DNA of 64,000 nt from Endozoicomonas sp. SCSIO W0465 (GCF_023716865.1 NZ_CP092417.1:3636001-3700000); one strand, 5' to 3'; positions 24,052 to 34,889 are shown, counted from the first letter of the stretch. Translations and numbers: made by a program. Notes: a model not told the origin generated them from the sequence alone.

Positions 24052-25308
24052 TTACATATGTTTAATTATTGCATCGGCAAATTCAGAGCACTTAACTAAC
24101 GTTGCGCCCTCCATCAGTCGCTCAAAATCATAAGTAACGGTCTTGGCATCGATGGCACCATCCATACCCTTGATAATGAGATCAGCCGCTTCATTCCAGC
24201 CTATGTGACGAAGCATCATTTCAGCAGAAAGAATGACAGAACCCGGGTTCACCTTATCCTGGCCTGCATACTTTGGGGCAGTGCCATGAGTGGCTTCAAA
24301 TACAGCCGTTGGCGCGCCGATGTTGGCACCAGGGGCAATACCGATACCACCAACCTGGGCAGCAAGAGCATCAGAAATGTAGTCGCCATTCAGGTTCAGG
24401 GTGGCAATGACATCATACTCTGCAGGGCGCAGGAGAATCTGTTGCAGGAACGCGTCAGCAATAACATCTTTGATGACAATATCTTCACCGGTATTCGGGT
24501 TTTTGACAGTATGCCATGGACCACCATCAAGAGGCTGGCCGCCAAAGTAGTCAACCGCTGTCTGGTAACCCCAATCCTTAAAGGCGCCTTCCGTAAATTT
24601 CATGATATTACCCTTGTGAACCAGGGTAACGGATTGACGGTTGTTATCGATGGCAAACTGAATCGCCTGCTTCACCAGGCGTTCGGTGCCCTCTTTTGAA
24701 ACAGGCTTGACACCAATACCACAATCTTGCTCAAACCGGATTTTGGAAACGCCCATTTCATCGCGCAGGAAGCTGATCAGCTTATCGGCTTCGGCACTGC
24801 CCGCCTGCCACTCAATACCCGCATAGATATCTTCCGAGTTTTCACGGAAGATAACCATGTCGGTTTTTTCAGGTTCTTTTACCGGGCTTGGTACGCCCTT
24901 GAACCAGCGAACAGGACGAATGCAGGCAAACAGATCCAGCTCCTGGCGCAGAGCCACATTCAATGATCGGATACCGCCACCAACGGGCGTTGTCAGAGGA
25001 CCTTTAATGCTGACAACATACTCTTTGAGCGCCTCAAGCGTTTCTTCCGGAAGCCAGGTATTGTCATCGTAAACCTGGGTAGCTTTCTCACCGCAGTAGA
25101 CTTCCATCCACTCAATCTTACGTTGCCCTTTGTAGGCATTCTTCACAGCAGCATCAACAACTTTCAGCATGGCTGGTGAAACGTCAGCACCGATACCATC
25201 GCCCTCGATATAAGGAATAACTGGGGTATCAGGAACATTCAGGGAGAGGTCCTCGTTGACAGTGATTTTGTCACCGTTGGCAGGCACCTTGATCTTTTGG
25301 TATCCCAT
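24052..25308 (-). CDS. icd: Isocitrate dehydrogenase [NADP+]
   Basis: This 418-residue protein starts MGYQKIKVPANGDKI and is very close to the E. coli enzyme along its whole length. The substrate loop is GGGIRSLNVALRQELDL, where the Ser of IRSLN is the residue phosphorylated by AceK in E. coli. NADP binding uses THGTAPKYAGQDKVNPGS. It oxidises isocitrate to 2-oxoglutarate in the TCA cycle and competes with isocitrate lyase (aceA in this window). No aceK is visible here. It is divergent from mnmA. Confidence 0.97.
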   Translation of the reverse strand: MGYQKIKVPANGDKITVNEDLSLNVPDTPVIPYIEGDGIGADVSPAMLKVVDAAVKNAYKGQRKIEWMEVYCGEKATQVYDDNTWLPEETLEALKEYVVSIKGPLTTPVGGGIRSLNVALRQELDLFACIRPVRWFKGVPSPVKEPEKTDMVIFRENSEDIYAGIEWQAGSAEADKLISFLRDEMGVSKIRFEQDCGIGVKPVSKEGTERLVKQAIQFAIDNNRQSVTLVHKGNIMKFTEGAFKDWGYQTAVDYFGGQPLDGGPWHTVKNPNTGEDIVIKDVIADAFLQQILLRPAEYDVIATLNLNGDYISDALAAQVGGIGIAPGANIGAPTAVFEATHGTAPKYAGQDKVNPGSVILSAEMMLRHIGWNEAADLIIKGMDGAIDAKTVTYDFERLMEGATLVKCSEFADAIIKHM

Positions 25309-25619
25309 TATCAACTCCGTTCGCTAAACATCGGTTTGACCAGATGAAAGACTGGTTCAACGCTTCTTGTCGTTATTTAAAGCATGCAGCCATATCCAAC
25401 AACATTGTCAGTAAGGTAGAAAAATTACTGACAGCGGCAAGTTGACCGCACAAAAACGCGTATACCATATACCATCCTTAGCCAGGAATAAATGACGTTT
25501 TGTTACGAAAGCGAAACCGTTATCTGCATTTACCACTATAAATTTCCAGCAGTATGGCGCTTATTTACCGGGAACGGTAAAATGACCCGCTATTTTTTGA
25601 CAGGTGGCAGTATACCCCA
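25309..25619. other. Divergent promoter region icd / mnmA
   Basis: The 311 bp have no gene. A possible sigma-70 promoter toward mnmA is TTGACC at 25442 with CATATA 18 bp on, far from the start codon. Nothing else is clear. Confidence 0.35.
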
Positions 25620-26741
25620 GTGATAAAGCATCCTTCCCAAACCAAAGTGATTGTTGGCATGTCCGGCGGTGTTGACTCGTCCGTATCCGCTTTGCTTCTG
25701 CAACAGCAGGGCTACCAGGTGGAAGGACTTTTTATGAAGAACTGGGAGGAAGATGACGGGTCTGAATACTGCACGGCAATGACCGATCTGGCCGATGCCC
25801 AGGCAGTCTGTGATAAACTTGGCATTCATCTACATAAAGCCAATTTTGCCGCTGAATACTGGGATAATGTTTTCGAACATTTTCTCAATGAATACAAAAA
25901 CGGCAGAACTCCGAATCCTGACATTCTGTGTAATAAAGAGATCAAGTTTAAAGCTTTTCTCGATTACGCACTAACCCTCGGCAGCGATTACATAGCAATG
26001 GGACATTACTGCCGTCGCGTGAACCGTGATGGCCATAGCTATCTGGTGAAAGGGATTGATAATAGTAAGGATCAAACCTACTTCCTCCATGCGGTAAGCG
26101 AAGAACAGATTGCCCGTACGCTCTTCCCGGTCGGTGATCTGGAGAAAACTGAAGTTCGACGCATTGCCGAAGAACACGGTCTGATTACCCACAACAAAAA
26201 AGACAGCACGGGCATCTGTTTCATTGGCGAACGCCGCTTCAAGGACTTTTTGCAGCAGTACCTGCCGGCACAGCCTGGTGCTATTGAAACGGAAGATGGC
26301 AAAGTGATTGGTGAACACTCAGGCTTGATGTACCACACCATTGGCCAGAGGCAGGGACTGGGGATCGGCGGACTGAAAAATGCCGATGAAGCCCCCTGGT
26401 ATGTCCTGGAAAAAGACCTTGAAAGAAATGTGCTGATCGCCGGTCAGGGTAAGGATCATCCCCTGCTCTTCTCAGAGAGTCTGACCTGCTCTCACATTGA
26501 CTGGGTTTCAGGAAAAGCGCCACAGATGCCCTGCCAGCTTAAGGCAAAAGTGCGTTATCGCCAGCAGGATCAAGGCTGTACGCTTACCCTGGAAGCCAAC
26601 GGTGATTACCGGGTTATCTTTGATCAACCGCAAAGAGCAGTGACTCCGGGCCAGTCGGTGGTCTTTTATGATGACCTTTACGGTGAGAATGTGTGCCTTG
26701 GCGGCGGTGTTATTGAAACACGGGCTCAAGCATCAGCTTAA
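25620..26741 (+). CDS. mnmA: tRNA-specific 2-thiouridylase MnmA
   Basis: This 373-residue enzyme starts at a GTG (VIKHPSQTKVIVGMSGG). It adds sulfur to U34 of Glu, Gln and Lys tRNAs with sulfur relayed by the Tus system. The PP-loop SGGVDSS is at residues 14-20. The two catalytic Cys are in PNPDILCNKEIKF and STGICFIGERRF. The C-terminal PRC-barrel-like and OB-like parts follow. The length is normal. hflD follows after about 55 bp, probably in one operon. Confidence 0.96.
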   Translation: MIKHPSQTKVIVGMSGGVDSSVSALLLQQQGYQVEGLFMKNWEEDDGSEYCTAMTDLADAQAVCDKLGIHLHKANFAAEYWDNVFEHFLNEYKNGRTPNPDILCNKEIKFKAFLDYALTLGSDYIAMGHYCRRVNRDGHSYLVKGIDNSKDQTYFLHAVSEEQIARTLFPVGDLEKTEVRRIAEEHGLITHNKKDSTGICFIGERRFKDFLQQYLPAQPGAIETEDGKVIGEHSGLMYHTIGQRQGLGIGGLKNADEAPWYVLEKDLERNVLIAGQGKDHPLLFSESLTCSHIDWVSGKAPQMPCQLKAKVRYRQQDQGCTLTLEANGDYRVIFDQPQRAVTPGQSVVFYDDLYGENVCLGGGVIETRAQASA

Positions 26742-26798
26742 CCTTGATGAAACTGGAAACCTTTTCAACGACAACGGAAACCCCAGAGAAGAAGATTG

Positions 26799-27410
26799 GT
26801 GCGATATTCTACAAAGGATCAGGCGGCTGCATTATCTGGCTTGTTCCAAGCCGCAGTGCTGGTAGACAAACTGGCCAGGACCGGGCAATTGAGTGAAGAG
26901 GCTCTGACCCCATCCATCCACAGTATTTTTGTAACCTCACCGGATGATGTTTCACAGGTTTACGGTGGTTTCGATGGTTTGGCCATGGGGCGAAAAACCC
27001 TGGAGTCCGTGTTAAGCAGGGACAGCTCTGCCATTCAGGGTGATGTTATCCGCTATGCGCTGGCTCTGATTCATATCGAGAAAAAGCTGAGTCGTAACCC
27101 AAAGATGTTGAGCACTATTGGTGAGCGACTCAATAGAACCAAAGAACAGGTAGAACATTTTGGCATGCTTCACGAAAATGTGATTGCCAGTCTGGCCAGC
27201 ATCTACCTGGATACCATCAGCACCTTTAAAACCCGAATACAGGTGGCTGGCGATATGCGCTACCTGCAGAACCCGGTGAACGCTAACCGGATCAGGGCTA
27301 TCTTATTGGCCGGTATCCGTTCTGCCACTCTCTGGCGCCAGTGTGGTGGCAGTCGCTGGCACCTGTTCATCAGCCGAAACAAGTTACTTGATGGCCTCAA
27401 GCGACTGTAA
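26799..27410 (+). CDS. hflD: High frequency lysogenization protein HflD homologue
   Basis: This helical protein of about 203 residues has the family sequence KDQAAALSGLFQAAVLVDKL, then VYGGFDGLAMGRKTLE and NPVNANRIRAILLAGIRSA. I prefer the GTG at 26799, seven bases after AGAGAAG, but a TTG at 26796 is in the same frame. In E. coli HflD is a peripheral inner-membrane protein that binds lambda CII and lowers lysogeny. Its normal role is not settled. It stands between mnmA and purB as in many gammaproteobacteria. Confidence 0.92.
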   Translation: MRYSTKDQAAALSGLFQAAVLVDKLARTGQLSEEALTPSIHSIFVTSPDDVSQVYGGFDGLAMGRKTLESVLSRDSSAIQGDVIRYALALIHIEKKLSRNPKMLSTIGERLNRTKEQVEHFGMLHENVIASLASIYLDTISTFKTRIQVAGDMRYLQNPVNANRIRAILLAGIRSATLWRQCGGSRWHLFISRNKLLDGLKRL

Positions 27411-27583
27411 AGCTGAATTTCAAAGGGCACTTCCCGGTGCCTGACTCATCCACTGAATTGGAAAGTCGCCTGTGATTTTACCCCTGGTCCGCATTCTGAT
27501 TCAGGCCAACCGGCCAATGATTAGAATCTGACTGAGGTATCCGTTATCATTCGCCCTTTTCCTCCGAGCTTAAGGCATAAAAC

Positions 27584-28954
27584 ATGGAGCTGAATGCACT
27601 GACCGCCGTCTCTCCCATTGATGGCCGTTATGGTGATAAGACCCAATCCCTCAGAACCATTTTCAGTGAATATGGACTGATCCGCTTTCGGGTTGCGGTG
27701 GAGGTTCGCTGGCTGCAATCCCTGGCTAACCACTCTGCTATTTCCGAGGTTCCGGCACTTTCTGAACAAGCCAGCCAGCTGCTGGATAGTTTGGTCAGTG
27801 GTTTCTCCATGGCAGAAGCTGAGCGGGTGAAAGAGATTGAACGCACCACCAACCACGATGTTAAAGCGGTGGAATACCTGATCAAGGAGCGCTTTCAGGG
27901 GAATGATGAGCTCTCGACAATCAGTGAGTTTGTCCATTTTGCCTGCACATCGGAAGATATTAATAACCTCTCCCATGGCCTGATGCTGAAAACTGGCATG
28001 GAAGAGGTCGTATTGCCTGAGATGCGTAACATCATCTCGGCCATTGAACAGCTGGCCAGGACTCATGCCGACCAGCCCATGCTATCCAGAACCCATGGCC
28101 AGACCGCCTCTCCTACCACTCTTGGTAAAGAGATGGCTAATGTGGCTTACCGACTGAAACGTCAGCTGGCACAGATTGAAAGCGTTGTCCCCATGGGGAA
28201 AATCAATGGTGCTGTCGGTAACTACAATGCCCATCTGTCGGCCTACCCGGAAGTGAACTGGGCTGAACATGCCGAACAGTTTGTCACCAGCCTGGGCCTG
28301 GCATGGAACCCCTACACAACCCAAATCGAACCTCACGACTACATTGCCGAGCTTTATGATGCCATCTGCCGCTTCAACACTATTCTGATCGACTTTGACC
28401 GGGATGTCTGGGGCTATATCTCTCTGGGGTATTTCAAGCAGAAGACGGTTGCCAGTGAGGTAGGCTCTTCAACCATGCCCCACAAAGTCAACCCGATTGA
28501 TTTTGAAAACTCGGAAGGCAACCTGGGCATCGCCAATGCTATTATGCAGCACCTTGCCACCAAACTGCCGGTTTCCCGCTGGCAACGGGACCTGACAGAC
28601 TCTACGGTACTGCGCAATATGGGCGTTGGCCTGGGGCAGAGTCTGATTGCCTATGCCGCAACTCTGAAGGGCATTGGCAAGCTGGAAGCTTCCCCTGCCC
28701 GTCTTGAGCATGACCTTGATAATGCATGGGAAGTACTGGCAGAGCCAATTCAGACCGTCATGCGCCGCTATGGTATCGAACAGCCATACGAAAAGCTCAA
28801 GGCACTGACCCGTGGTCAGGAAGGCATTACCAAAGTGACTCTGGCAACATTCATTGACGGTCTGGAACTTCCTGCCAAGGTGAAGACCGACCTGAAAGCG
28901 CTGACACCAGCCACCTATGTTGGTAATGCGGTAGAACAGGCCCTGGCCATTTAA
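27584..28954 (+). CDS. purB: Adenylosuccinate lyase
   Basis: This 456-residue fumarase/aspartase-superfamily enzyme carries the signature GSSTMPHKVNPIDFENSEGN and the substrate segments TTNHDVKAVEYLI and LSRTHGQTASPTTLG. It splits SAICAR to AICAR and adenylosuccinate to AMP in purine synthesis, acting as a cytosolic homotetramer. The length matches E. coli PurB (456). The start ATG is preceded by GAGCTTAAGGC. Confidence 0.97.
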   Translation: MELNALTAVSPIDGRYGDKTQSLRTIFSEYGLIRFRVAVEVRWLQSLANHSAISEVPALSEQASQLLDSLVSGFSMAEAERVKEIERTTNHDVKAVEYLIKERFQGNDELSTISEFVHFACTSEDINNLSHGLMLKTGMEEVVLPEMRNIISAIEQLARTHADQPMLSRTHGQTASPTTLGKEMANVAYRLKRQLAQIESVVPMGKINGAVGNYNAHLSAYPEVNWAEHAEQFVTSLGLAWNPYTTQIEPHDYIAELYDAICRFNTILIDFDRDVWGYISLGYFKQKTVASEVGSSTMPHKVNPIDFENSEGNLGIANAIMQHLATKLPVSRWQRDLTDSTVLRNMGVGLGQSLIAYAATLKGIGKLEASPARLEHDLDNAWEVLAEPIQTVMRRYGIEQPYEKLKALTRGQEGITKVTLATFIDGLELPAKVKTDLKALTPATYVGNAVEQALAI

Positions 28955-28959
28955 CCGGT

Positions 28960-30467
28960 TTATGATGTACTGCTTTTGGTTTTTTCCCGGAGAAGTGGCA
29001 GCAGCAGCATTAGTGTCAGATAGATAAAGACCATAAGCATAAAGCAATAGACAAACGCCAGCATCGTCGATTGCTGCTTGAGCAGGGCAGCAATCTGTTC
29101 GAGAAATTTGGTATTTGTTATTGCTTCACTCTTTACCGCAGCATAATCTTGTAACAGCTTGTTATCCAATGACAAAGCTCCTCCCAGACTCTGCCACTCC
29201 AACTGCTTCACATAACTGAAGTAGGTATTGATGACGGCGATACCAATTGAAGAACCTATGGTTCGGCAAAGGTTAAACATTGCGGTACCACCGGGAATAA
29301 GTTCTGGCCTGAGTGTCGAGAATGCCATCTTTGACAATGGCGCAAAAACCAGGCCCAGCCCGGCCCCCTGAATCAAAGAAGGCAGGATAATCCAGAACGG
29401 ATCAATTTCCAGGGAGTATCGGCTCATTTGCCAGACGCCAATGGCGTTAAGCACAAGACCGACAAATATCATAATCCGGTTATCCAGCTTATCCATTAAA
29501 GGAGCAGCCATAATCAGAACCACTGCTGATGCAATACCTCTGGGGGCCATAATAAAGCCGGAAGTTTCCACCGGATAATTCAGGAGCTCCTGAAGCAGCA
29601 TGGGTTGCAGCTGTAGTACGCCAAAGGTACCAACAGCAAAACAGCTGACGATCAGGCATGAAATCCCCAGGTTCCGGTCCCTTAGCATCCATAACGGTGC
29701 AATCTCTCCCTTGGTGTGAAAAGAGCGGAAAACAAAGGCAATAATAAAAAGCACACTGGCAATGGTAGAAAACAGGATGAAATTCGAACTGAACCAGTTT
29801 TTTCGTTACCCTGGGAAAGCACCATTTGCAAAAGGCCAATACCCAGGGCCATGTTGAAAATCAGCAGCCAGTCGATGGAAGTTTTGCCACGGTTACTGAT
29901 CAGTATGTTTTTGAATATAAGAAATAGACAGACAATGCCAACTGGCAGATTAATATAAAAAACCCAGCGCCAGTTCAGATGTTCTGTAAGAATTCCACCA
30001 ATCACCGGACCAAGAACCGGCCCTACCATAACCCCAATGGAGAATAAAGCCATGGCACGTCCACGCTCTTCCCTGGGATAGACCTGCATAAGAATTGACT
30101 GGCTCATCGGAATAACAGAAGCACCGAATATTCCCTGAAATATCCTGAAGAACACCATCTCCATCAGTGAATCAGCCTGACCACAAAATGCAGACATCAC
30201 CACAAACCCACCAATGGAATACAGCAGTAATTGACGCTCACCAAAGCGCAGAGTCAGAAAACCCGCCAGAGGAATGCAGATGGCTTCCGCCATGGTGAAA
30301 CTGGTCAATACCCAGGTAATCTGATTTGAGGTCGCTCCCAGGGATCCCATCATGTCAGGTAGTGCAACATTCGCTACCGTCGTATCAATAATGACCATCA
30401 GCGAGGAAATGATAATAGTGATGGTGACCGCCTGCCGGCTAACACTATTTTTCATGGGAGGGCTCAT
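28960..30467 (-). pseudogene. emrB: EmrB-type multidrug MFS transporter, single-base frameshift
   Basis: Two overlapping frames together make a 14-TM DHA2 transporter of 502 residues. The N-terminal half has SSLMVIIDTTVANVALPDMM (motif D1), LRFGERQLLL and the motif C region IGVMVGPVLGPVIGGILTE. The C-terminal half resumes as FIIAFVFRSFHTKGE. The break is at a run of six A (minus strand, near 29798-29803). With seven A the frame reads QGNEKNWFSSNFILFS and continues. Either the gene is inactive, or the tract is phase-variable, or the base is a sequencing error. It overlaps the end of emrA by 23 bp. The pair would export hydrophobic toxic compounds. Confidence 0.85.
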
Positions 30468-31482
30468 TAGCAGTGACTACGGTATCCACCGTTACCGTGG
30501 CACTGGCTCCTACTCTAAGTGGCTCTTTGCCCCGCTGATTATCAGCATCTTTCAAACGTATATTAACCGGAAAGCGCTGAGTAATTTTCACCCAATTACC
30601 GGTGGCATTTTCGGGAGGGAGTAGAGAAAAAGCAGAACCACTGGCCGGTGAAATTGACTCAACGGTGCCGGTAAACGTGCTATCCGGATACATATCCAGC
30701 TCAACACTGGCCGACATGCCTGGCTGAATTCTGCCAAGATCATCCTCCTTGAAATTAGCCTGAACCCAGTAACTTTCCGCAACTACCAATGGCATCAGGG
30801 CCTGCCCTTCATTTACGACACTGCCCGGATGGATATTGACTTTACCCAGCTCTCCATCTGCAGGGGCGGAAATATTGGTATAGGACAGGTTAAGGGTGGC
30901 CAACATTAACGTAGCGGCGGCTTCCTGAACGGCTGGCGCCTCTTCACCCTCAGCCCCCTGCTCAGCAACCAGCTGTGCCATAAACGCCCTTGCACTGGCC
31001 AGGGCATCCTGTGCGGTAATCAGTGCGGCCCTGGCGGTGTCAGCCTCTTCCTCAGGGAGAACACCCTCAGCAACCAGTGTCATGGTACGTCTGAAGTTTA
31101 ATTGCACTTTTCGCAGTTTTGCTGCGGCAGTGGAAATATTACTGCTGGCTGCCAATATACCCTCACTGTCAGCCTCGTTTTCCTCTGTCGCTACCTGATA
31201 AGCAGCTTTTGCCTTATTGAGCTGTGCCTCATAGGACGCCGGATCAATCTGAATCAGCATCTCACCCGCATGCACATACTCGTAGTTATCTACATTGACA
31301 ATACTAACCCGACCACCAACCTGTGGCGCTATATAAATAATATTTCCATGAACATAGGCATCATTGGTGTTCGGGTATTTTTTCTGATATTCGATATAGA
31401 AATAGCCAGCGATCAGCAAAATCAACAGAACAGCAACAGTGATTATCCAGTTTCGCACTGAATGAGAGGATACGATATCCAT
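30445..31482 (-). CDS. emrA: EmrA-type membrane fusion protein (HlyD family)
   Basis: This 345-residue protein starts at MDIVSSHSVRNWIITVAVL (ATG 31482; MRMD two codons earlier is possible). It has one N-terminal membrane helix (residues about 10-31), then a biotinyl-lipoyl-like half (IYIAPQVGGRVSIVNVDNYE), an alpha-hairpin with Ala-rich heptads (residues about 75-190) and the second lipoyl/beta-barrel part (ISAPADGELGKVNIHPGSVV). It links the inner-membrane MFS pump EmrB to an outer-membrane channel. emrB follows with overlap, and no regulator is adjacent. Confidence 0.92.
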   Translation of the reverse strand: MDIVSSHSVRNWIITVAVLLILLIAGYFYIEYQKKYPNTNDAYVHGNIIYIAPQVGGRVSIVNVDNYEYVHAGEMLIQIDPASYEAQLNKAKAAYQVATEENEADSEGILAASSNISTAAAKLRKVQLNFRRTMTLVAEGVLPEEEADTARAALITAQDALASARAFMAQLVAEQGAEGEEAPAVQEAAATLMLATLNLSYTNISAPADGELGKVNIHPGSVVNEGQALMPLVVAESYWVQANFKEDDLGRIQPGMSASVELDMYPDSTFTGTVESISPASGSAFSLLPPENATGNWVKITQRFPVNIRLKDADNQRGKEPLRVGASATVTVDTVVTANEPSHEK

Positions 31483-31606
31483 TCTCAAGACCAGAAAAAC
31501 GGTTAAAGGGTTATCTCTTTATCAGATAGGAACATTCAACAAAGAGGTTTAGAAGATAATCTTGGAGAAAATTAGTATAGGGAGAAGCGTTGGTCAAATT
31601 GAGGAT

Positions 31607-31653
31607 ACACTCTCAATTAACGTCGTAACCAATTGATTGAGAGTGTGTTTTTT
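31607..31653. terminator. Inverted repeat with T-run between emrA and glcB
   Basis: The 11-bp stem ACACTCTCAAT/ATTGAGAGTGT has a long loop and is followed on the plus strand by GTTTTTT. It is placed 20 bp beyond the glcB stop, so it should serve the minus strand, where the T-run is poor. It may work in both directions. Confidence 0.5.
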
Positions 31654-31670
31654 GAATTCACGGGCAGTCT

Positions 31671-33854
31671 TTAAGCTGGATTGGCGGCTTTATACTCTTT
31701 CCGGCGTTTATGAAGTACAGGCTCGGTGTAACCGTTAGGCTGCTCACAACCCTTGAATACCAGGTCACAGGCCGCAGCAAAGGCAATACTCTTGTCAAAG
31801 TCTGGCGCCATGGGCTGGTAAGCTGTGTCAGTGGCATTTTGCCGGTCTACAATCACCGCCATACGCTTCATGGTTTCCATTACCTGCGCTTCTGAACAGA
31901 TACCATGACGAAGCCAGTTGGCAATATGCTGGCTGGAAATTCGCAGTGTGGCACGATCTTCCATTAAACCAGTGTCGTTGATATCCGGAACTTTGGAACA
32001 GCCAACGCCCTGATCGATCCAGCGCACCACATAACCAAGAATCCCCTGGGCGTTATTATCCAGCTCTTTCTGGATCAACTCTGCGGACAATTTACCAGGA
32101 TCATTCATTACCGGAATTTGCAGAATGTCATCAACACTGGCTTTTTGACGACTGGCCAGTGCTTCCTGACGAGCCAGAACATTAACCCTGTGATAATGAA
32201 CGGCGTGAAGCGTTGCGCCATTGGGAGAAGGTACCCAGGCGGTGTTGGCTCCTGAGAGGGGATGAGCTATTTTCTGCTCCATCATTTTTGCCATCTCATC
32301 CGGCATCGCCCACATACCTTTACCAATCTGGGCTTTGCCAGGCAGGCCAGTATGGAGACCAATATCAACATTATGATCTTCGTAGGCCTGAATCCAGGTG
32401 GACTGTTTCATCTCCCCTTTGGGAATAACAGGGCCGGCTTCCATACTGGTGTGTATCTCGTCCCCGGTACGGTCCAGGAAACCGGTATTGATAAAGACAA
32501 TACGCTCTCTGGCCTCGCGGATGCAGGCTTTCAAATTGACGGAGGTTCTGCGCTCTTCATCCATAATACCGACCTTTAAAGTATTGGCAGGCAGATCAAG
32601 AGCCGCTTCGATACGGGAAAACAGCTTGCAGGTAAAAGCGACTTCTTCAGGCCCATGCATCTTTGGCTTGACGATATAAATGCTGCCTTCCCGGGAGTTC
32701 TGCTGGCTACCTGCCTTTTTCTTCAGGTCATGGATAGCAATCAGGGAGGTGAACATACCATCCATAATGCCCTCCGGAATTTCATTACCCCGGGCATCGA
32801 GAATGGCATCATTGGTCATCAGGTGGCCAACATTTCGTACAAACATCAGGCTTCTGCCGGGTAAGACCAGTTCACCACCGTCTGGTGCCGTGTAATACCG
32901 GTCAGAACTCAGCTTTCGGGTCACCGGTTTGTCACCTTTAACAAACGTATCCTCCAGGTTGCCTTTCATCAGCCCAAGCCAGTTGCGATATACCAGGGCC
33001 TTGTCTTCTGCATCAACTGCCGCCACTGAATCTTCGCAGTCCATAATGGTGGTAATGGCAGCCTCAACGATGAGATCCTGAATATCCGCAGCATCATCTC
33101 TTCCGATTACACCTTCAGAATTAAATCGAATATCAATATGCAATTCATTGTTTTTCAACAGTATTGAGCCTGGATTTTCAGGTATTCCGGTATAGCCGAG
33201 AAACTTTTCCGGTTCTTTCAGGGATGTTGTGGAACCATCCTCAAGCGAAATGGCCAGACTGTTTTCCAGCACCCGATAGCAAGCGGCTTCTTTATGGCTA
33301 CCAGAAGCCAGTGGAGCCGCTGTATCCAGCAATTCACGACCAAACTCAATCACTTTCCTGCCACGAATCGGGTTATACCCTTTCCCCTTTTCAGCACCCT
33401 CAGTTTCGGGAATAGCATCCGTTCCATACAACGCATCATAAAGGCTACCCCAGCGTGCATTGGCAGCATTCAAGGCAAAACGGGCATTCATAACGGGAAC
33501 CACCAGCTGGGGTCCTGCCTGACGAGCTATTTCACTGTCAACATGGGTGGTGGAGATGGAAAAGTCATCCCCCTCAGGCAGCAGATAACCTGCTTCCTCA
33601 AGGAATGACCTGTACTCAGACATATTTTCTTCGGTATAACAGTTTTGCCGGTGCCATGCATCAATCTTCTGCTGAAGCTCATCCCGACGGGCCAGAAGTG
33701 CTTTGTTTTCAGGGGCAAGGTCATTAACCAGCGCTTCAAGTGACCGCCAGAACTTATCCGGATCAACCCCGGTTCCCGGAGCAATGTCATTCACCAGTAA
33801 ATCGTGGAGTACCCGCGCTACCTGCAGGCCGCCTTTCTGGATGCGTTCAGTCAT
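31671..33854 (-). CDS. glcB: Malate synthase G
   Basis: This 727-residue enzyme has GGAAGTGAGG before the ATG. The family marks are ADIQDLIVEAAITTIMDCED, SVAAVDAEDKALVYRNWLGL, FTCKLFSRIEAALDLP, the acid segment GDEIHTSMEAGPVI, and the catalytic-Cys/Asp part near VVRWIDQGVGCSKVPDIND. It condenses glyoxylate with acetyl-CoA to malate, the second step of the glyoxylate shunt, and partners aceA 3 kb away. E. coli GlcB has 723 residues. The disrupted LysR gene lies upstream on the same strand. Confidence 0.96.
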   Translation of the reverse strand: MTERIQKGGLQVARVLHDLLVNDIAPGTGVDPDKFWRSLEALVNDLAPENKALLARRDELQQKIDAWHRQNCYTEENMSEYRSFLEEAGYLLPEGDDFSISTTHVDSEIARQAGPQLVVPVMNARFALNAANARWGSLYDALYGTDAIPETEGAEKGKGYNPIRGRKVIEFGRELLDTAAPLASGSHKEAACYRVLENSLAISLEDGSTTSLKEPEKFLGYTGIPENPGSILLKNNELHIDIRFNSEGVIGRDDAADIQDLIVEAAITTIMDCEDSVAAVDAEDKALVYRNWLGLMKGNLEDTFVKGDKPVTRKLSSDRYYTAPDGGELVLPGRSLMFVRNVGHLMTNDAILDARGNEIPEGIMDGMFTSLIAIHDLKKKAGSQQNSREGSIYIVKPKMHGPEEVAFTCKLFSRIEAALDLPANTLKVGIMDEERRTSVNLKACIREARERIVFINTGFLDRTGDEIHTSMEAGPVIPKGEMKQSTWIQAYEDHNVDIGLHTGLPGKAQIGKGMWAMPDEMAKMMEQKIAHPLSGANTAWVPSPNGATLHAVHYHRVNVLARQEALASRQKASVDDILQIPVMNDPGKLSAELIQKELDNNAQGILGYVVRWIDQGVGCSKVPDINDTGLMEDRATLRISSQHIANWLRHGICSEAQVMETMKRMAVIVDRQNATDTAYQPMAPDFDKSIAFAAACDLVFKGCEQPNGYTEPVLHKRRKEYKAANPA

Positions 33855-34721
33855 TTTAACCTCACTTCCTGATTATCATTATTATGCAACTGACGTGTAT
33901 AGTATGCTGCAACCATGTACAAGGAAAAGTCAACGAATCGGCAGGCAGAACTCTCACAGGCGCTCTATAGTCTCTCTCAAGCACAACAATTCCACCCTCC
34001 ATGTTAATGAGGCCAGGAGATATTTCCAGTTAACACTCGCAATGACTTTAGTCGCCTCACATTTCAGCCACTGATTTAATTATCTGTCTCAACCACTGAT
34101 GCGCAGAATCATGATGCAGCAAAGGACTCCAGGCCATGGATAGATCAAATGATGGAATTTCAAACGGGGGACTGACAACGGCGAGCTTTCTACTAAAGCG
34201 TTCAATATCCGCAAGCCGACTGGGAAGTGTAGCGATCAGATCATTCTGGGCAGATAACAGCATTGCCACCTGATAATGGCGGGTAAAAACACTGATTTTA
34301 CGTTTTTTGCCAACAGCAGCCAGTGCTTCATCTACCCAGCCCAGTCGCTGAACATCTTCAGGATTAACTCCGACACCAACACCCATTCCGGTTTTGCTGG
34401 CCCAGATATGCCGGGCTTGAAGATAGGTGTCCAGAGTAAAGTTATTCAGTATCGGGTTTTCTCTACTGACCACACAGGAAAAGTCATCCTGCCAGATCCG
34501 GGATTGATAAAACGACTGGGGCAGACTGTCAAAACGGTTAATGGCCATATCGACCCAGCCTTGTTCTACGTCGTGAAAACTCACATCACTGGGCGTTAAA
34601 ACATCCAGTGTCACATGATGTGCCAATGAGCGAACCTGTTTCAACACCAGGGGAATCAGGGTTGACTCCGCATAATCAGAAGCCATGATCCTGAATACCC
34701 GCTGACTGAGCTCAGGATCAA

Positions 34722-34729
34722 ACTTTTCT
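34722..34729. repeat. MITE target-site duplication ACTTTTCT
   Basis: The same octamer recurs at 34890-34897 on the other side of the MITE. Confidence 0.95.
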
Positions 34730-34889
34730 GGCTCTATTTTGATTGCGAACTGCTCTACAGTGAAAACTGACTGTAGGTCACGAAAAACAAGGATTGGGCA
34801 ACATTACCGGACAATATGCTGACAACCTTTGTAGATAAAGGGCTTCAGCAATGTTCAACCCAGTAGCAGTCTGAAATCCTACAAGAGCC
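34730..34889. mobile_element. 160-bp MITE with IS1595-like ends
   Basis: The ends GGCTCTATTTTGATTGCGAA and, inward from the right, GGCTCTTGTAGGATTTCAGA resemble the terminal repeats of the IS1595 copies in this window (GGCTCTTTTCGAATTCCGAA). The element codes for nothing and is flanked by a perfect 8-bp duplication. A relative of 159 bp lies at 59546-59704. It was probably moved by the IS1595 transposase. Confidence 0.9.
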
